From contig NZ_JAHVJQ010000006.1 in assembly GCF_019801145.1 (NCBI RefSeq), forward strand, positions 278,881 through 342,880: a stretch of 64,000 nucleotides of DNA, given 5' to 3'. The notes below the pieces were generated by a model. That model saw only the letters and a list, made by a program, of their open reading frames with translations, was not told where the DNA came from and did not search any database. A program made the position numbers and the translations under genes. This DNA comes from Leisingera aquaemixtae. GTDB lineage: Bacteria > Pseudomonadota > Alphaproteobacteria > Rhodobacterales > Rhodobacteraceae. Below are positions 28,627-37,756 of this stretch, in pieces; position 1 is the first letter of the stretch; every line of letters starts with the position of its first letter.

Positions 28627-30276
28627 ATGCTGCGCGCGCTTGAGATCCGGGATATCCTGATCATTGATCACCTGGAGCTGAATTTTCAGCCCGGGCTGAA
28701 TGTGCTGACCGGCGAGACCGGGGCAGGCAAATCCATTCTGCTGGACAGCCTGGGCTTTGTGCTGGGCTGGCGCGGCCGTGCCGAACTGGTGCGCCAGGGC
28801 GCCTCCCAGGGCGAGGTGCTGGCGGAGTTCGACCTGGGTCAGGGCCATCCGGCCCATGCCATCCTGGAAGAGGCGGGCCTGCCGGGCGGCGACAGCCTGA
28901 TCCTGCGCCGGGTGAACACGGCGGAAGGGCGCAAGACCGCCTGGGTCAATGACCGGCGCTGCTCGGGCGAGGTGCTGCGGGCGCTGTCGGAGACGCTGGT
29001 GGAGCTGCACGGGCAGCACGACGACCGCGGGCTCTTGAACCCGCGCGGCCATATGGCGCTGCTGGATCAGTATGCCGGGGTGCAGGCGCTGCTGGGGGCG
29101 GTGCGCAGCGCATGGAGCGATGCGGCCAAGGCCCGCAAGACGGTGGCGGCCACCCGCGCGGCGCTGGACGCGGTGCGGGCCGAGGAGGAGTTCCTGCGCC
29201 ATGCGGTTGCCGAGCTGGACAAGCTGAACCCGCAGCCGGGCGAGGACGAGGCGCTGGACACCCGCCGCCGCCAGATGCAGGCGGCCGAGCGCATCCGCGG
29301 CGACATCGCCCGCGCCCATGCGCTGCTGAGCGAGGGCGCCGAAAGTGCCATGGGCGAGGCGCGGCGCTGGCTCGAGGGCGTCGCTGGCCGCGAGGACGAG
29401 ACCGGCCTGGATGAGCCGCTGGCGGCATTGTCGCGGGCGATGATCGAGCTGGGCGATGCCCAGGACGGCGTTGAACGGGTGCTGGGGGCGCTGGACTTCA
29501 ATCCCGGCGAGCTGGAGGACTGCGAGGAGCGCCTGTTTGCGATCCGCGCCCTGGCGCGCAAGCACGGGGTGGCCGCCGACGAACTGGGCGGCTACGCCGA
29601 AACCCTGCGCGCCAAGCTGGCCGCGCTGGATGCGGGCGACCAGGATCTGGCGGACCAGGAGGCTGCGCTGAAGGCGGCAGAGGCGGCCTATGCGCAAGCC
29701 GCGGAGCAGCTGAGCGCCGCCCGCCGCGAAAGCGCCGCGGCACTGGATCAGGCGGTGATGGCCGAACTGGCGCCGCTCAAGATGGAGCGGGCGGTGTTCG
29801 AGACCCGCATCAGCGCCGCTGAGCCGGGGCCGGAGGGCACCGACACGGTGGCCTTCACCGTCGCCACCAACCCGGGCGCGCCCGCAGGGGCGCTGAACAA
29901 GATCGCCTCCGGCGGCGAGCTGAGCCGGTTCCTGCTGGCGCTCAAGGTCTGCCTGCGCGGCGACGACGCCAGCAAGACGCTGATTTTCGACGAGATCGAC
30001 CGCGGTGTCGGCGGCGCCACCGCGGATGCGGTGGGGCGGCGCCTGCGCAGCCTTGCCAGCGGCGGCCAGGTGCTGGTGGTGACCCACTCGCCGCAGGTGG
30101 CGGCGCTTGGCGGCCATCACTGGCAGGTGCGCAAGCAGGTGGTCGACGGCATGACTCTGTCGCAGGTGGTGCCGCTGGCCGAGGCCGAGCGGGTGGATGA
30201 GCTTGCCCGCATGGTCTCAGGCGATACCATCACCGAGGAGGCCCGCGCCGCGGCCCGTGCTTTGCTGGCCGGATAA
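28627..30276 (+). CDS. recN: DNA repair protein RecN
   Basis: RecN is an SMC-like ATPase that acts in recombinational repair of double-strand breaks. The 549-residue protein has Walker A GETGAGKS at about 29-36 within LNVLTGETGAGKSILLDSL, a QHDD motif, long coiled-coil arms in the middle (about 160-360), the signature ASGGELSRFLLAL and Walker B LIFDEIDRGVGG. It lies 27 bp after bamD and may be co-transcribed. I see no LexA box of the alphaproteobacterial GTTC-N7-GTTC type just upstream. Confidence 0.96.
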   Translation: MLRALEIRDILIIDHLELNFQPGLNVLTGETGAGKSILLDSLGFVLGWRGRAELVRQGASQGEVLAEFDLGQGHPAHAILEEAGLPGGDSLILRRVNTAEGRKTAWVNDRRCSGEVLRALSETLVELHGQHDDRGLLNPRGHMALLDQYAGVQALLGAVRSAWSDAAKARKTVAATRAALDAVRAEEEFLRHAVAELDKLNPQPGEDEALDTRRRQMQAAERIRGDIARAHALLSEGAESAMGEARRWLEGVAGREDETGLDEPLAALSRAMIELGDAQDGVERVLGALDFNPGELEDCEERLFAIRALARKHGVAADELGGYAETLRAKLAALDAGDQDLADQEAALKAAEAAYAQAAEQLSAARRESAAALDQAVMAELAPLKMERAVFETRISAAEPGPEGTDTVAFTVATNPGAPAGALNKIASGGELSRFLLALKVCLRGDDASKTLIFDEIDRGVGGATADAVGRRLRSLASGGQVLVVTHSPQVAALGGHHWQVRKQVVDGMTLSQVVPLAEAERVDELARMVSGDTITEEARAAARALLAG

Positions 30277-30364
30277 CCTGTCCCGGCGGGACGGCGGGTG
30301 AGGGTTCCTTAACCGGCTTGCGGCAATTGTAGGCCATTGAAAACAAAAGGCCCGCTTGCAGCAT

Positions 30365-32047
30365 ATGGCAGAAGAAATCCGATCCGCCCTCATCGCCCAT
30401 CTGATGCAAATGCTGGCTGGCCTGAAGGATATCTGGCGGGTGCTGCGTAACCGCGGCCCCAGCCAGTTCCAGTTCTGGCTGATCGCGCTGCTGATCGGCA
30501 TCGCGGCAGGCTTTGCGGCGCTGTTCTTCCGCAAGGGGATCACCGCGCTGCAGGCCTGGGTCTATGGCGCGCCGGATCTGGACTACCTGCATTCCTTTGC
30601 CCAGGGGCTGCCCTGGTACACGCTGGTGGCTATTGCTGCGGGCGGCGGGCTGGTGGTGGGCATCATCCTGGACCGGTTCACCCCGGACGGGCGGGTGCGC
30701 TCGGTTGCCGATGTGATCGAGGGCGCCGCGCTGCATGACGGGCGGGTCGAGCACAAGGCAGGGCTGGCCTCGGCGCTGTCGTCCTTCATCACCCTGTCCA
30801 CCGGCGGATCCACCGGCCGCGAAGGGCCGGTGGTGCACCTTGCGGGGGTAATCGCCAGCTGGGTCAGCAACCGCATTAATGCCGACGGTGTCACCGGGCG
30901 CGACCTCTTGGGCTGCGCGGTGGCGGCGGCGGTCTCGGCCAGTTTCAACGCGCCGATTGCCGGGGCGCTGTTTGCGATGGAGGTGGTGCTGCGGCATTTC
31001 TCTGTCAACGCCTTTGCGCCGATCGTGGTGGCCTCGGTCGCGGGCACCGTGATCAACCGGCTGGAATACGGCGACGTCACCGAATTCACCCTCAACACCC
31101 CCGGTGCGCTGCAGTTCTATGTGGAGCTGCCGGCCTTTCTGATCCTTGGCCTGATCTGCGGCCTGGTGGCAGTGGCGCAGATGCGCTCGATCTTCTTTGC
31201 CGAGAAGGTCGGCAACGCGGTGCAGCAGCGCCTGTGCCTGCCGCGCTGGCTGCGCCCGGCGGTGTCAGGTGCCATGCTGGGGGTGATCGCGGTGTGGTTC
31301 CCGCATATCATCGGTGTCGGCTACGAGACCACGGTGCTGGCGCTGACCGGCGGGCTGCTCTTGGGGCAAGCGGTGGTCTTCACGGTGGTGAAGACCGCGG
31401 CGGTGGCGATCACCATGGGCGGGCGCATGGGCGGCGGGGTGTTTTCGCCGTCGCTGATGATCGGGGCGCTGACCGGGCTGGCCTTCGGCCTCATTGCGAC
31501 CTCGGTGCTGCCGGATGTGTCCGGCACCCACACGCTTTATGCCTTTGCCGGCATGGGGGCGGTTGCGGCAGCGGTTCTTGGCGCGCCGATCTCCACCACG
31601 CTGATCGTGTTCGAGCTGACCGGCGACTGGCAGATCGGCCTGGCGGTGATGGTGTCGGTCTCCATGTCCACCGCGCTGGCCTCGCGGCTGGTCGACCGGT
31701 CCTTCTTCCTTACCCAGCTGGAGCGGCGCGACATCCACTGCGCCGCCGGTCCGCAGGCCTACCTGCTGTCAATGCTGCGCGCCGGTGCGGTGATGCGGCC
31801 GATGGGCGACAGCCGCTGCGCTTCGCTGGAGGACTGCCAGGCGCTGGTGGAGCAGGGGCTGTGCATCCGCGCCTCCGCCTCGCTGGAGGCAGCGATGCCG
31901 GTGTTCGACCGCGCCGAAATCCCCTATTTGCCGGTGCACCTGGTGGAGGATGGCAAGGAGGAGGTGATCGGCGCGCTGTACCATGTGGACGCGCTGAAGG
32001 CTTACAACCGCGCCCTGGCGGCCACCGCCGCGGAAGAGCACAGATAG
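30365..32047 (+). CDS. ClC-family chloride channel/exchanger with CBS region
   Basis: A 560-residue membrane protein of the voltage-gated chloride channel family. Motifs: GSTGREGP at about 150-157, whose glutamate is the gating residue in this family, and GGGVFSPSLMIGA further on. About 10-12 helices are followed by a C-terminal soluble part (from about residue 460) that resembles a degenerate CBS pair. ATG 30365 was preferred to TTG 30356. It could be a Cl-/H+ exchanger or a channel; that cannot be told from sequence. It follows recN after 88 bp. Confidence 0.92.
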   Translation: MAEEIRSALIAHLMQMLAGLKDIWRVLRNRGPSQFQFWLIALLIGIAAGFAALFFRKGITALQAWVYGAPDLDYLHSFAQGLPWYTLVAIAAGGGLVVGIILDRFTPDGRVRSVADVIEGAALHDGRVEHKAGLASALSSFITLSTGGSTGREGPVVHLAGVIASWVSNRINADGVTGRDLLGCAVAAAVSASFNAPIAGALFAMEVVLRHFSVNAFAPIVVASVAGTVINRLEYGDVTEFTLNTPGALQFYVELPAFLILGLICGLVAVAQMRSIFFAEKVGNAVQQRLCLPRWLRPAVSGAMLGVIAVWFPHIIGVGYETTVLALTGGLLLGQAVVFTVVKTAAVAITMGGRMGGGVFSPSLMIGALTGLAFGLIATSVLPDVSGTHTLYAFAGMGAVAAAVLGAPISTTLIVFELTGDWQIGLAVMVSVSMSTALASRLVDRSFFLTQLERRDIHCAAGPQAYLLSMLRAGAVMRPMGDSRCASLEDCQALVEQGLCIRASASLEAAMPVFDRAEIPYLPVHLVEDGKEEVIGALYHVDALKAYNRALAATAAEEHR

Positions 32048-32080
32048 GCCGGGCCGGGCGGTTGCGGCTGCTGCAATAAG

Positions 32081-32121
32081 AACCCGCGCGGGTTTAGGGG
32101 AAACTTCCCAAGGTTTTCCCC
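32081..32121 (+). terminator. Two hairpins after the ClC gene
   Basis: AACCCGCGCGGGTT (32081-32094), a perfect palindrome, and GGGGAAA...TTTCCCC (32097-32103 with 32115-32121) lie just after the ClC stop. They lack a proper T run, so termination is likely but not certain. Confidence 0.45.
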
Positions 32122-32146
32122 GTAGCTGTGAGATTTCCGCTACAGG

Positions 32147-32161
32147 TTAAGGATTAATTAA
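32147..32161 (+). promoter_or_regulatory. Perfect CtrA-type box
   Basis: TTAA-GGATTAA-TTAA matches the CtrA consensus TTAA-N7-TTAA exactly. It sits 55 bp before the small gene at 32217, where a promoter would be expected. Binding by CtrA is inferred. Confidence 0.6.
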
Positions 32162-32216
32162 TCTGTGCATTGCCCTGCGACAATGTCTTGCTGAACATTG
32201 CAGGTGAAATATCGCA

Positions 32217-32435
32217 ATGCACACTCACACGGCAGGCAACAAAATGCGAAACTTCGAAACCGGCCCAGAAGAGGCTGGTGCGAAAACCAAGGCGGACGAG
32301 CGGGAAAACGAACGGGCGGCACTGGAAGCGGTGATCAATTACGCGATCCAATGCGCGCGTGAAACGGATATTCTGGGCGCCGGCGACGCGCTGGAGGAAG
32401 CCAGGCTGAACCTCAGCCGGGCGGTGCTCGCCTAG
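32217..32435 (+). CDS. Small acidic hypothetical protein
   Basis: A 72-residue, charged, soluble protein; the second half (ENERAALEAVINYAIQCA and LEEARLNLSRAVLA) looks like two amphipathic helices. AGGTGA is a possible ribosome site; an in-frame ATG at 32244 is an alternative start. I do not recognise the family. A perfect CtrA-type box 55 bp upstream suggests it is part of a CtrA regulon, which in roseobacters covers motility, gene transfer agents and signalling. Confidence 0.6.
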   Translation: MHTHTAGNKMRNFETGPEEAGAKTKADERENERAALEAVINYAIQCARETDILGAGDALEEARLNLSRAVLA

Positions 32436-32567
32436 AGGCCGGTTCCCGATCCTGATCCGCAGCACATGACACCGGACCCCGCCGAATGGGCGGCAGGCCC
32501 GCGCCTGTGCCGCTGGCTGTCGGCGCCGGCAGATGAACAGGCGGCAACGTCAGGCTGCAATGGAAAA

Positions 32568-32589
32568 CACCGGCGCCAGGGCGCCGGTG
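32568..32589. repeat. Perfect inverted repeat
   Basis: CACCGGCGCC-AG-GGCGCCGGTG forms a 10-bp stem with a 2-bp centre, followed by GC-rich, non-coding sequence with another hairpin (32635-32643 with 32650-32658). It is without a T run on either side, so it is not an obvious terminator. The gap 32436-32673 shows no gene. Confidence 0.5.
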
Positions 32590-32673
32590 CATCTGTTCTC
32601 CGGATAAATTAAACCATCCGCGTGCTAGGCCCGCGCGGCCAGGCTGCGCCCTGGCCGCTGCCAGATGAATGGC

Positions 32674-33015
32674 TCAGACCTGCTCCACCTTGACCGAGTC
32701 GCTCAGCACAAAGGCCAGGTGGCCCTTGATCTCCGCCACGTCCTCCTTCGGGTCCTCATAGCTCCAGGCGGCGTTTTCGGTCACCGAGGATTTGTTGGCG
32801 ATCGAGAAATAGCTGGCGTCGCCCTTGTGCGGGCAATGGGTGGTCTTGCTGGTGCGGTCCAGGAACGCCATCGCGATGTCGTCGCGCGGGAAATAGATGA
32901 CCGGATCCAGATCGCCCTCCGTCAGCTCCAGTGCATTGGCGGTTTCCCCCAATACGGCGCCGCCGGAGCGGACAGTCCAGGTGCCTTCGGCCTTGCGGAT
33001 ACGGATATTGGTCAT
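32674..33015 (-). CDS. DUF427 domain protein
   Basis: A 113-residue protein of the DUF427 family. The typical core YFPRDDIAMAFLDRT followed by THCPHKGDASYFSI and AAWSYEDP is clear. The function of the family is not established. It is convergent with the small gene to its left and lies 63 bp downstream of the peptidase gene on the same strand. Confidence 0.9.
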   Translation of the reverse strand: MTNIRIRKAEGTWTVRSGGAVLGETANALELTEGDLDPVIYFPRDDIAMAFLDRTSKTTHCPHKGDASYFSIANKSSVTENAAWSYEDPKEDVAEIKGHLAFVLSDSVKVEQV

Positions 33016-33078
33016 GCGTGTTTTCCCATTCTCTTCGTTCGTGTCGTCTTTGTGTTCAGTCTATGTAACAGCCAGGTG

Positions 33079-34869
33079 TCACAAGGGGGCGGTCGCGGCA
33101 TCAAGCCACGCCTTTGCGGCGGGGCTGAGCAGCGGGCCGATCTTGGCTGCAACCTCCAGGTGGTAGCTGTCGAGCCAGTCTCTTTCGTCTGCGGTCAGCA
33201 TGGAGGCATTCACCAGCCGCCGGTCAACCGGGGCAAAGGTGAGCGTGCGCCAGCACAGCATGTCGCGCTCCGGGTCGCTGGTGTCAAGGGCCGGGGCCGT
33301 TTCAACAACCAGAAGGTTCTCGATCCGGATGCCAAAGGCGCCTTCCCGGTAGTATCCGGGCTCATTGGACAGGATCATGCCGGGTTCCAGCGGCACATGG
33401 CTGGTGCGTGCCAGCCGCTGCGGGCCTTCATGCACGCTGAGATAGGCGCCGACGCCGTGGCCGAGCCCGTGGTTGAAGTCCTGGCCTGCCAGCCACAGCG
33501 GCATCCGGCCGATGCATTCGATGTCGCGGCCCGCCAGCCCCTTGGGCCAGCGCAGGCGGGACATGGCGATCATGCCCTGCAGCACGCGGGTGAAGGCGGC
33601 GCGCTCCTCCTTGCCGGGGGTGCCGATGGCGATGGTGCGGGTGATGTCGGTGGTGCCGTCCAGATACTGGCCGCCGCTGTCCATGACCAGCAGGTGGCCG
33701 TCCTCCAGCCGTGTATCCGTCTCCTCGGTCACGCGGTAATGCATGACGGCGCCGTTCTCGCCGGTGCCTGCAATGGTCTCAAAGCTGATGTCGCGCAGGG
33801 CGGGGTCTTCGCTGCGCAGGGCCTCCAGTTTTTTCACCACATCGATCTCTGTGATGGTGCCGGGCGCCTGGGCGTCGAGCCAGGCCAGCATCTCCACGAT
33901 GGCGGCACCGTCGCGCAGGTGCGCCGCGGCGCTGCCCGCGATTTCGGCCCCGTTCTTGCGCGCCTTGGGCAGGGCGCAGGGGTCGCCGGCGGGGACCATG
34001 CGGTCGCCAAGCGCGTCGGCCACGATCTGCGGCACGGTGCCGGAATCGGCGGCGACGGAGCCATTGAGGGCGGCCGTGGCCTTGAGGAAGTCCTCAGGCG
34101 CATGAATGGTGACGGAACTGTCGAAATGGCCTTCAAGCCCTTCCAGTTTCTCTGCCGCCATGAACAGGTCCACCCGCGCGTCACCGTGCAGGATGGCAAA
34201 GCCATGCGCCACCGGGTTGCGGGCCACGTCGCTGCCACGGATGTTCAGCAGCCACATGATGCTGTCGGGCAGGGTGATGACGGCCGCTGCCTGTCCTGCA
34301 TCGCGCAGTTCCTTAGCCAGCCGCGCGCATTTGTCTGCGGCGCTTTCGCCTGCGTAGTCCAGCGGGTGGGCAGCAACCGGCTGCATCGGCGGCGCGGGCT
34401 GGTCTGCCCAGATCCGGTCCACCAGGTTCCCGCATTGCACCAGGGTGATGCCGCTGCCCTTCAGCTCTTTTTCCAGCGAGGTGATCTGCCCGGCAGCATG
34501 CAGCCAGGGGTCGAAGCCGACCTTGCCGCCACTGGGCAGCTGTTCCTTCAGCCAGTCCGCCAGCTGCACGTCGGGCCAGGGCACGGGGGTGTAGTCCGCG
34601 GCGACCTGGCGTTTCACCTGGGTGCGGTAGCGGCCGTCGATGAAGACGCCGGCGATGTCCTGCAGCACTGCGCAGAACCCGGCCGAACCTGTGAAGCCGG
34701 TGAGCCAGCTGAGGCGCTCGTCATGCGGCGCCACATATTCGCCCTGGTGGGCATCGGCGCGCGGCACCAGGAAGCCGTCCAGCCCTTCCGCCGCCAGTTC
34801 CTTGCGCAGCGCCGCCAGCCGGGGCGGCCCCTGTTCCGGGCGGGCAGTCACATCGAAGGTCTGATACAT
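33079..34869 (-). CDS. pepP: Xaa-Pro aminopeptidase (M24B)
   Basis: An aminopeptidase that removes N-terminal residues preceding proline, in the cytosol. The 596-residue protein has the three-domain layout of the long aminopeptidase P form: two creatinase-like N-terminal domains, then the pita-bread catalytic domain with metal ligands in LLVMDSGGQYLDGTTDITRT (Asp residues), GHGVGAYLSVHEGP (His) and SNEPGYYREGAFGIRIENL (Glu residues). AGGAG lies before the ATG. The DUF427 gene follows it. Confidence 0.93.
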   Translation of the reverse strand: MYQTFDVTARPEQGPPRLAALRKELAAEGLDGFLVPRADAHQGEYVAPHDERLSWLTGFTGSAGFCAVLQDIAGVFIDGRYRTQVKRQVAADYTPVPWPDVQLADWLKEQLPSGGKVGFDPWLHAAGQITSLEKELKGSGITLVQCGNLVDRIWADQPAPPMQPVAAHPLDYAGESAADKCARLAKELRDAGQAAAVITLPDSIMWLLNIRGSDVARNPVAHGFAILHGDARVDLFMAAEKLEGLEGHFDSSVTIHAPEDFLKATAALNGSVAADSGTVPQIVADALGDRMVPAGDPCALPKARKNGAEIAGSAAAHLRDGAAIVEMLAWLDAQAPGTITEIDVVKKLEALRSEDPALRDISFETIAGTGENGAVMHYRVTEETDTRLEDGHLLVMDSGGQYLDGTTDITRTIAIGTPGKEERAAFTRVLQGMIAMSRLRWPKGLAGRDIECIGRMPLWLAGQDFNHGLGHGVGAYLSVHEGPQRLARTSHVPLEPGMILSNEPGYYREGAFGIRIENLLVVETAPALDTSDPERDMLCWRTLTFAPVDRRLVNASMLTADERDWLDSYHLEVAAKIGPLLSPAAKAWLDAATAPL

Positions 34870-35108
34870 CGGCGTCTCTCCTGCTTAAAAGGGCGGGCGG
34901 CAGCAGGGGACACCCCGGGGCCGCGGCAAAGAAAATGCGCGGGCCCGGAGCGCGCGCCCCTTCTTGTCCCAAATCGCCCTGCTGCTGGCAAGGGCGGCGG
35001 AGGAGAGAATGTTGCCGACCTGACGGAACAAGCGGGAAGGCTTGGGCGCAGCGGCGGCTCCCGCCCGGCCTGACGGCATCAGAGATGCCCTGCGGCCGGT
35101 TGGGCCAA

Positions 35109-35155
35109 GCGCCGGATGCGAAGCATCCGGCGCCGCCGCGCGCGTCAGCGCGCGG
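35109..35155. repeat. Double hairpin (REP-like)
   Basis: GCGCCGGATGC-GAA-GCATCCGGCGC (11-bp perfect stem, 35109-35133) is followed by CCGCGCGC-GTCA-GCGCGCGG (8-bp stem, 35136-35155). The paired, short-loop hairpins in an intergenic place resemble REP-type palindromes. Whether copies occur elsewhere in the genome cannot be seen here. Confidence 0.5.
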
Positions 35156-35255
35156 CCATGCCCAAGGCTGAGGGCGGCATCGCAAGATGCTGGCCAAAGG
35201 CGCGGGAGCACTACGCTATCTCAGTCGTATACTGATTTGGGTAAAGCGAACCGTC

Positions 35256-35513
35256 TTACGGGCAGGGCTGGGGCACAAGCCCCTTGGCCAAGAGGTACCG
35301 GACGAGCTCATCCGCGCTACTGGTCAATGCAAGGTTTTCAGCAGTGAGACGAGCCATCTCCCGCTGAGCCGAACCAGTTTTACATAGCCCTGATACACTA
35401 GAAAGGTGTCTAATTCGGTCTTTCTGCTGTTTAACGCACGAACGGTAGCAGTTGATTGTTTGATTGATCTGCGAACAAGTCTGTTTTTCAGATCGGGGGT
35501 GGGAAGGAGGCAT
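35256..35513 (-). CDS. Doubtful small ORF
   Basis: An 85-codon frame whose second half (SAQREMARLTAENLALTSSA, then DELVRYLLAKGLVPQP) reads like the end of a real protein, with helix-forming composition, whereas its N-terminal half does not. It could be a remnant or a chance frame. I recognise no family. Confidence 0.25.
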   Translation of the reverse strand: MPPSHPRSEKQTCSQINQTINCYRSCVKQQKDRIRHLSSVSGLCKTGSAQREMARLTAENLALTSSADELVRYLLAKGLVPQPCP

Positions 35514-35628
35514 GTCGGTTTTCCTAATCCGTTTTGTTTCAGACCATAGGAAATAAAACAGTTCGCCCGCACCCTAACTATGCAGCTGCAGGAACCAGTA
35601 TGTCATTTAACCCGTTAACTTTCCAGGG

Positions 35629-35668
35629 CAAAAAATAACCCGCTCTGCAAGAGCGCACTGCGGGTTAT
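35629..35668 (-). terminator. Terminator of cobT
   Basis: On the minus strand ATAACCCGC pairs with GCGGGTTAT around an internal GCTCT/AGAGC hairpin, and a T run (from AAAAAA at 35630-35635 on the plus strand) follows. It lies about 20 bp past the cobT stop. Confidence 0.85.
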
Positions 35669-35684
35669 CGTTCTTAGTGACAAC

Positions 35685-37562
35685 TTAGCTCGCCCGTTTG
35701 ATGCCCATGACGCGGGCGCGGGCGCGCGGATCGCTGTCGAACAGGGCGGCCAGCTGCTCTGTCATCGCCCCGGCCAGCTGCTCCACATCGGTGATCGTCA
35801 CCGCGCGCTGGTAGTAGCGGGTCACGTCATGGCCGATGCCGATCGCCAGCAGCTCCACCTGCTTGCGCTTCTCCACCATCGCAATCACGTCGCGCAGGTG
35901 TTTTTCCAGGTAGTTCGCCGGGTTCACCGACAGCGTCGAATCATCCACCGGCGCGCCGTCGGAGATCACCATCAGGATCTTGCGGGCCTCGCGCCGCGCC
36001 ACCATGCGGCGGTGCGCCCATTCCAGCGCCTCGCCGTCGATGTTTTCCTTCAGCAGGCCCTCTTTCATCATCAGGCCCAGGTTGGTGCGGGTGCGGCGCA
36101 TCGGGGCGTCGGCGGCCTTGTAGATGATGTGGCGCAGGTCGTTCAGGCGGCCCGGCTGCTGCGGGCGGCCGTCGTTCAGCCAGGCCTCGCGCGCCAGCCC
36201 GCCTTTCCAGGCGCGGGTGGTGAAGCCGAGGACTTCGACCTTCACGTTGCAGCGCTCCAGCGTCCGGGCCAGCACGTCGGCGCAGATTGCCGCGATGGAG
36301 ATCGGGCGGCCGCGCATCGAGCCGGAGTTGTCGAGCAGCAGCGTCACCACGGTGTCGCGGAACTCGGTGTCCTTTTCGACCTTGAAGCTGAGCGGCGTGG
36401 TCGGGTTGGCGACAACCCGCGCCAGGCGGCCTGCATCCAGGATGCCTTCCTCGCGGTCAAACTCCCAGGAACGGTTCTGCTGCGCCTGCAGGCGGCGCTG
36501 CAGCTTGTTGGCAAGGCGGCTCACGGCGCCCTTCAGCGGCTCCAGCTGCTGGTCGAGATAGGCGCGCAGACGCTCCAGCTCGGCAGGCTCGGCCAGCTCC
36601 TCGGCGTTGATTTCCTCGTCATGGGCATCCTGGAACACCTTGTAATCCGGGTCGGCGTCGGAGACCGGCGGCGGGGCAGGCGGCTCCAGCGGCGCCTCGC
36701 CATCGGGCATCTCGGTGTCCTCGGCCAGATCGTCGTCGGCCATCTCGTCCATCGAGACCTGGGCCTGGCTTTCGTCCTGCTGCTGCTCCTGGCTCTGCTC
36801 GGGTGACGCGTCGGCCTGTTCCTCCTCGCTATCGTCCTGGCCGGTGCTGTCCGGGTCCTGCTGCTCCTCGGCGTTCTCCTCGGCCTCGTCGCCCGCGTCG
36901 TCGTCCATATCATCCGGGTCATCGCCCAGCTGGTCGCCATAGCCGAGATCGGAGATCACCTGCCGCGCCAGCTTGGCGAAGGCGGCCTGATCGGCAATGG
37001 TTTCGTCCAGGTTCTCCAGCGTGCCGCCGGCCTGGGATTCGATAAAGCCGCGCCACAGCTCCATGATGTTGGAGGCGCCTTCGGGCAGGTCGCGGCCCGT
37101 CGCCAGATGGCGGATCAGATACCCCGCGGCAGCAGCCAGCGGCGCCTCGGAGGAGGATTTCATCTGATCATAACCGCGGCGGATCGACTCGTTGCGGATC
37201 TTCACGTCGATGTTGGACGCGGTGCCGGGCATGTGGCGGGCGCCCATCGCCTCGCAGCGGGCGGTTTCCATCGCCTCATAGAGGTCGCGGGCCATTTCGC
37301 CCTGCGGCACGTATTTTGCGTGGGTCGCGTCGTCGTGGAACTTGTGGCGCAGCGCCAGCGCGTCCGCGGTGCCGCGGGCCAAGAGCACCTCCTCGCGGGT
37401 CATCCGGCGGGAGACCTGCGGCAGCCGCATGGTGTCGCCGGACAGGCCCGAGGGGTCGACCGTGTAGCTGACGGTCAGCTCCGGGTCGTTGGCCATCACC
37501 TTGGTGGCCTCAGAGAGAGCCTTCTTGAACGGATCGGCTGGGTTGTCGTTCGGCTTTTTCAT
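35685..37562 (-). CDS. cobT: Cobaltochelatase subunit CobT
   Basis: CobT is a subunit of the ATP-dependent aerobic cobaltochelatase (CobN-CobS-CobT) that inserts cobalt into hydrogenobyrinic acid a,c-diamide. The 625-residue protein has an N-terminal helical domain, a long very acidic middle (about 210-310, rich in D, E and Q) and a C-terminal VWA domain with the MIDAS motif [11 protein letters not shown] at about 409-419. The ATG has AAGGTG upstream. cobS lies upstream on the same strand, 194 bp away with several hairpins between. Confidence 0.96.
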   Translation of the reverse strand: MKKPNDNPADPFKKALSEATKVMANDPELTVSYTVDPSGLSGDTMRLPQVSRRMTREEVLLARGTADALALRHKFHDDATHAKYVPQGEMARDLYEAMETARCEAMGARHMPGTASNIDVKIRNESIRRGYDQMKSSSEAPLAAAAGYLIRHLATGRDLPEGASNIMELWRGFIESQAGGTLENLDETIADQAAFAKLARQVISDLGYGDQLGDDPDDMDDDAGDEAEENAEEQQDPDSTGQDDSEEEQADASPEQSQEQQQDESQAQVSMDEMADDDLAEDTEMPDGEAPLEPPAPPPVSDADPDYKVFQDAHDEEINAEELAEPAELERLRAYLDQQLEPLKGAVSRLANKLQRRLQAQQNRSWEFDREEGILDAGRLARVVANPTTPLSFKVEKDTEFRDTVVTLLLDNSGSMRGRPISIAAICADVLARTLERCNVKVEVLGFTTRAWKGGLAREAWLNDGRPQQPGRLNDLRHIIYKAADAPMRRTRTNLGLMMKEGLLKENIDGEALEWAHRRMVARREARKILMVISDGAPVDDSTLSVNPANYLEKHLRDVIAMVEKRKQVELLAIGIGHDVTRYYQRAVTITDVEQLAGAMTEQLAALFDSDPRARARVMGIKRAS

Positions 37563-37635
37563 GGTCGCACCTTATCCGCTTATCAGCATCGCCTTAGCCT
37601 CCGGCAAAGTCCAGTGCGCGTCCTGCGGAGAGGGC

Positions 37636-37744
37636 AGCGCCCGGCCCGGCGGGGCGGGAAGCAAAGCGCCCGCCCGTTTTGCCGGAGGCAAACCTTCGGT
37701 TTGACGGGGGGCGGGTCGGGCTCTGCCCGGCCTTGCGGCCGGGC
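37636..37744. repeat. Cluster of GC-rich hairpins between cobS and cobT
   Basis: Includes TTTGCC-GGA-GGCAAA (37678-37692), the overlapping AAACC-TTC-GGTTT (37690-37702) and GCCCGGCC-TTGC-GGCCGGGC (37725-37744). The first two share bases, so only one can form at a time. They may be REP-like elements or a processing site in a cobS-cobT transcript. Confidence 0.55.
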
Positions 37745-37756
37745 GGCACATTGCTG

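Larger units (their letters stand above)
34870..35684. other. AT-richer gap with probable gene remnants
   Basis: About 815 bp with no confident gene. It starts GC-rich with two hairpins (35109-35133 and 35136-35155), then from about 35220 to 35640 becomes clearly richer in A and T than its neighbours. Two short minus-strand frames overlap here (35256-35513, 35324-35572); neither resembles a known family as a whole, which fits decayed, formerly transferred DNA. The cobT terminator closes the stretch. Confidence 0.55.

Noticed and set aside
32665..35073. An 802-residue plus-strand frame opposite pepP and DUF427
   Set aside because: It is the complement of two clearly recognised genes and has no recognisable domain.
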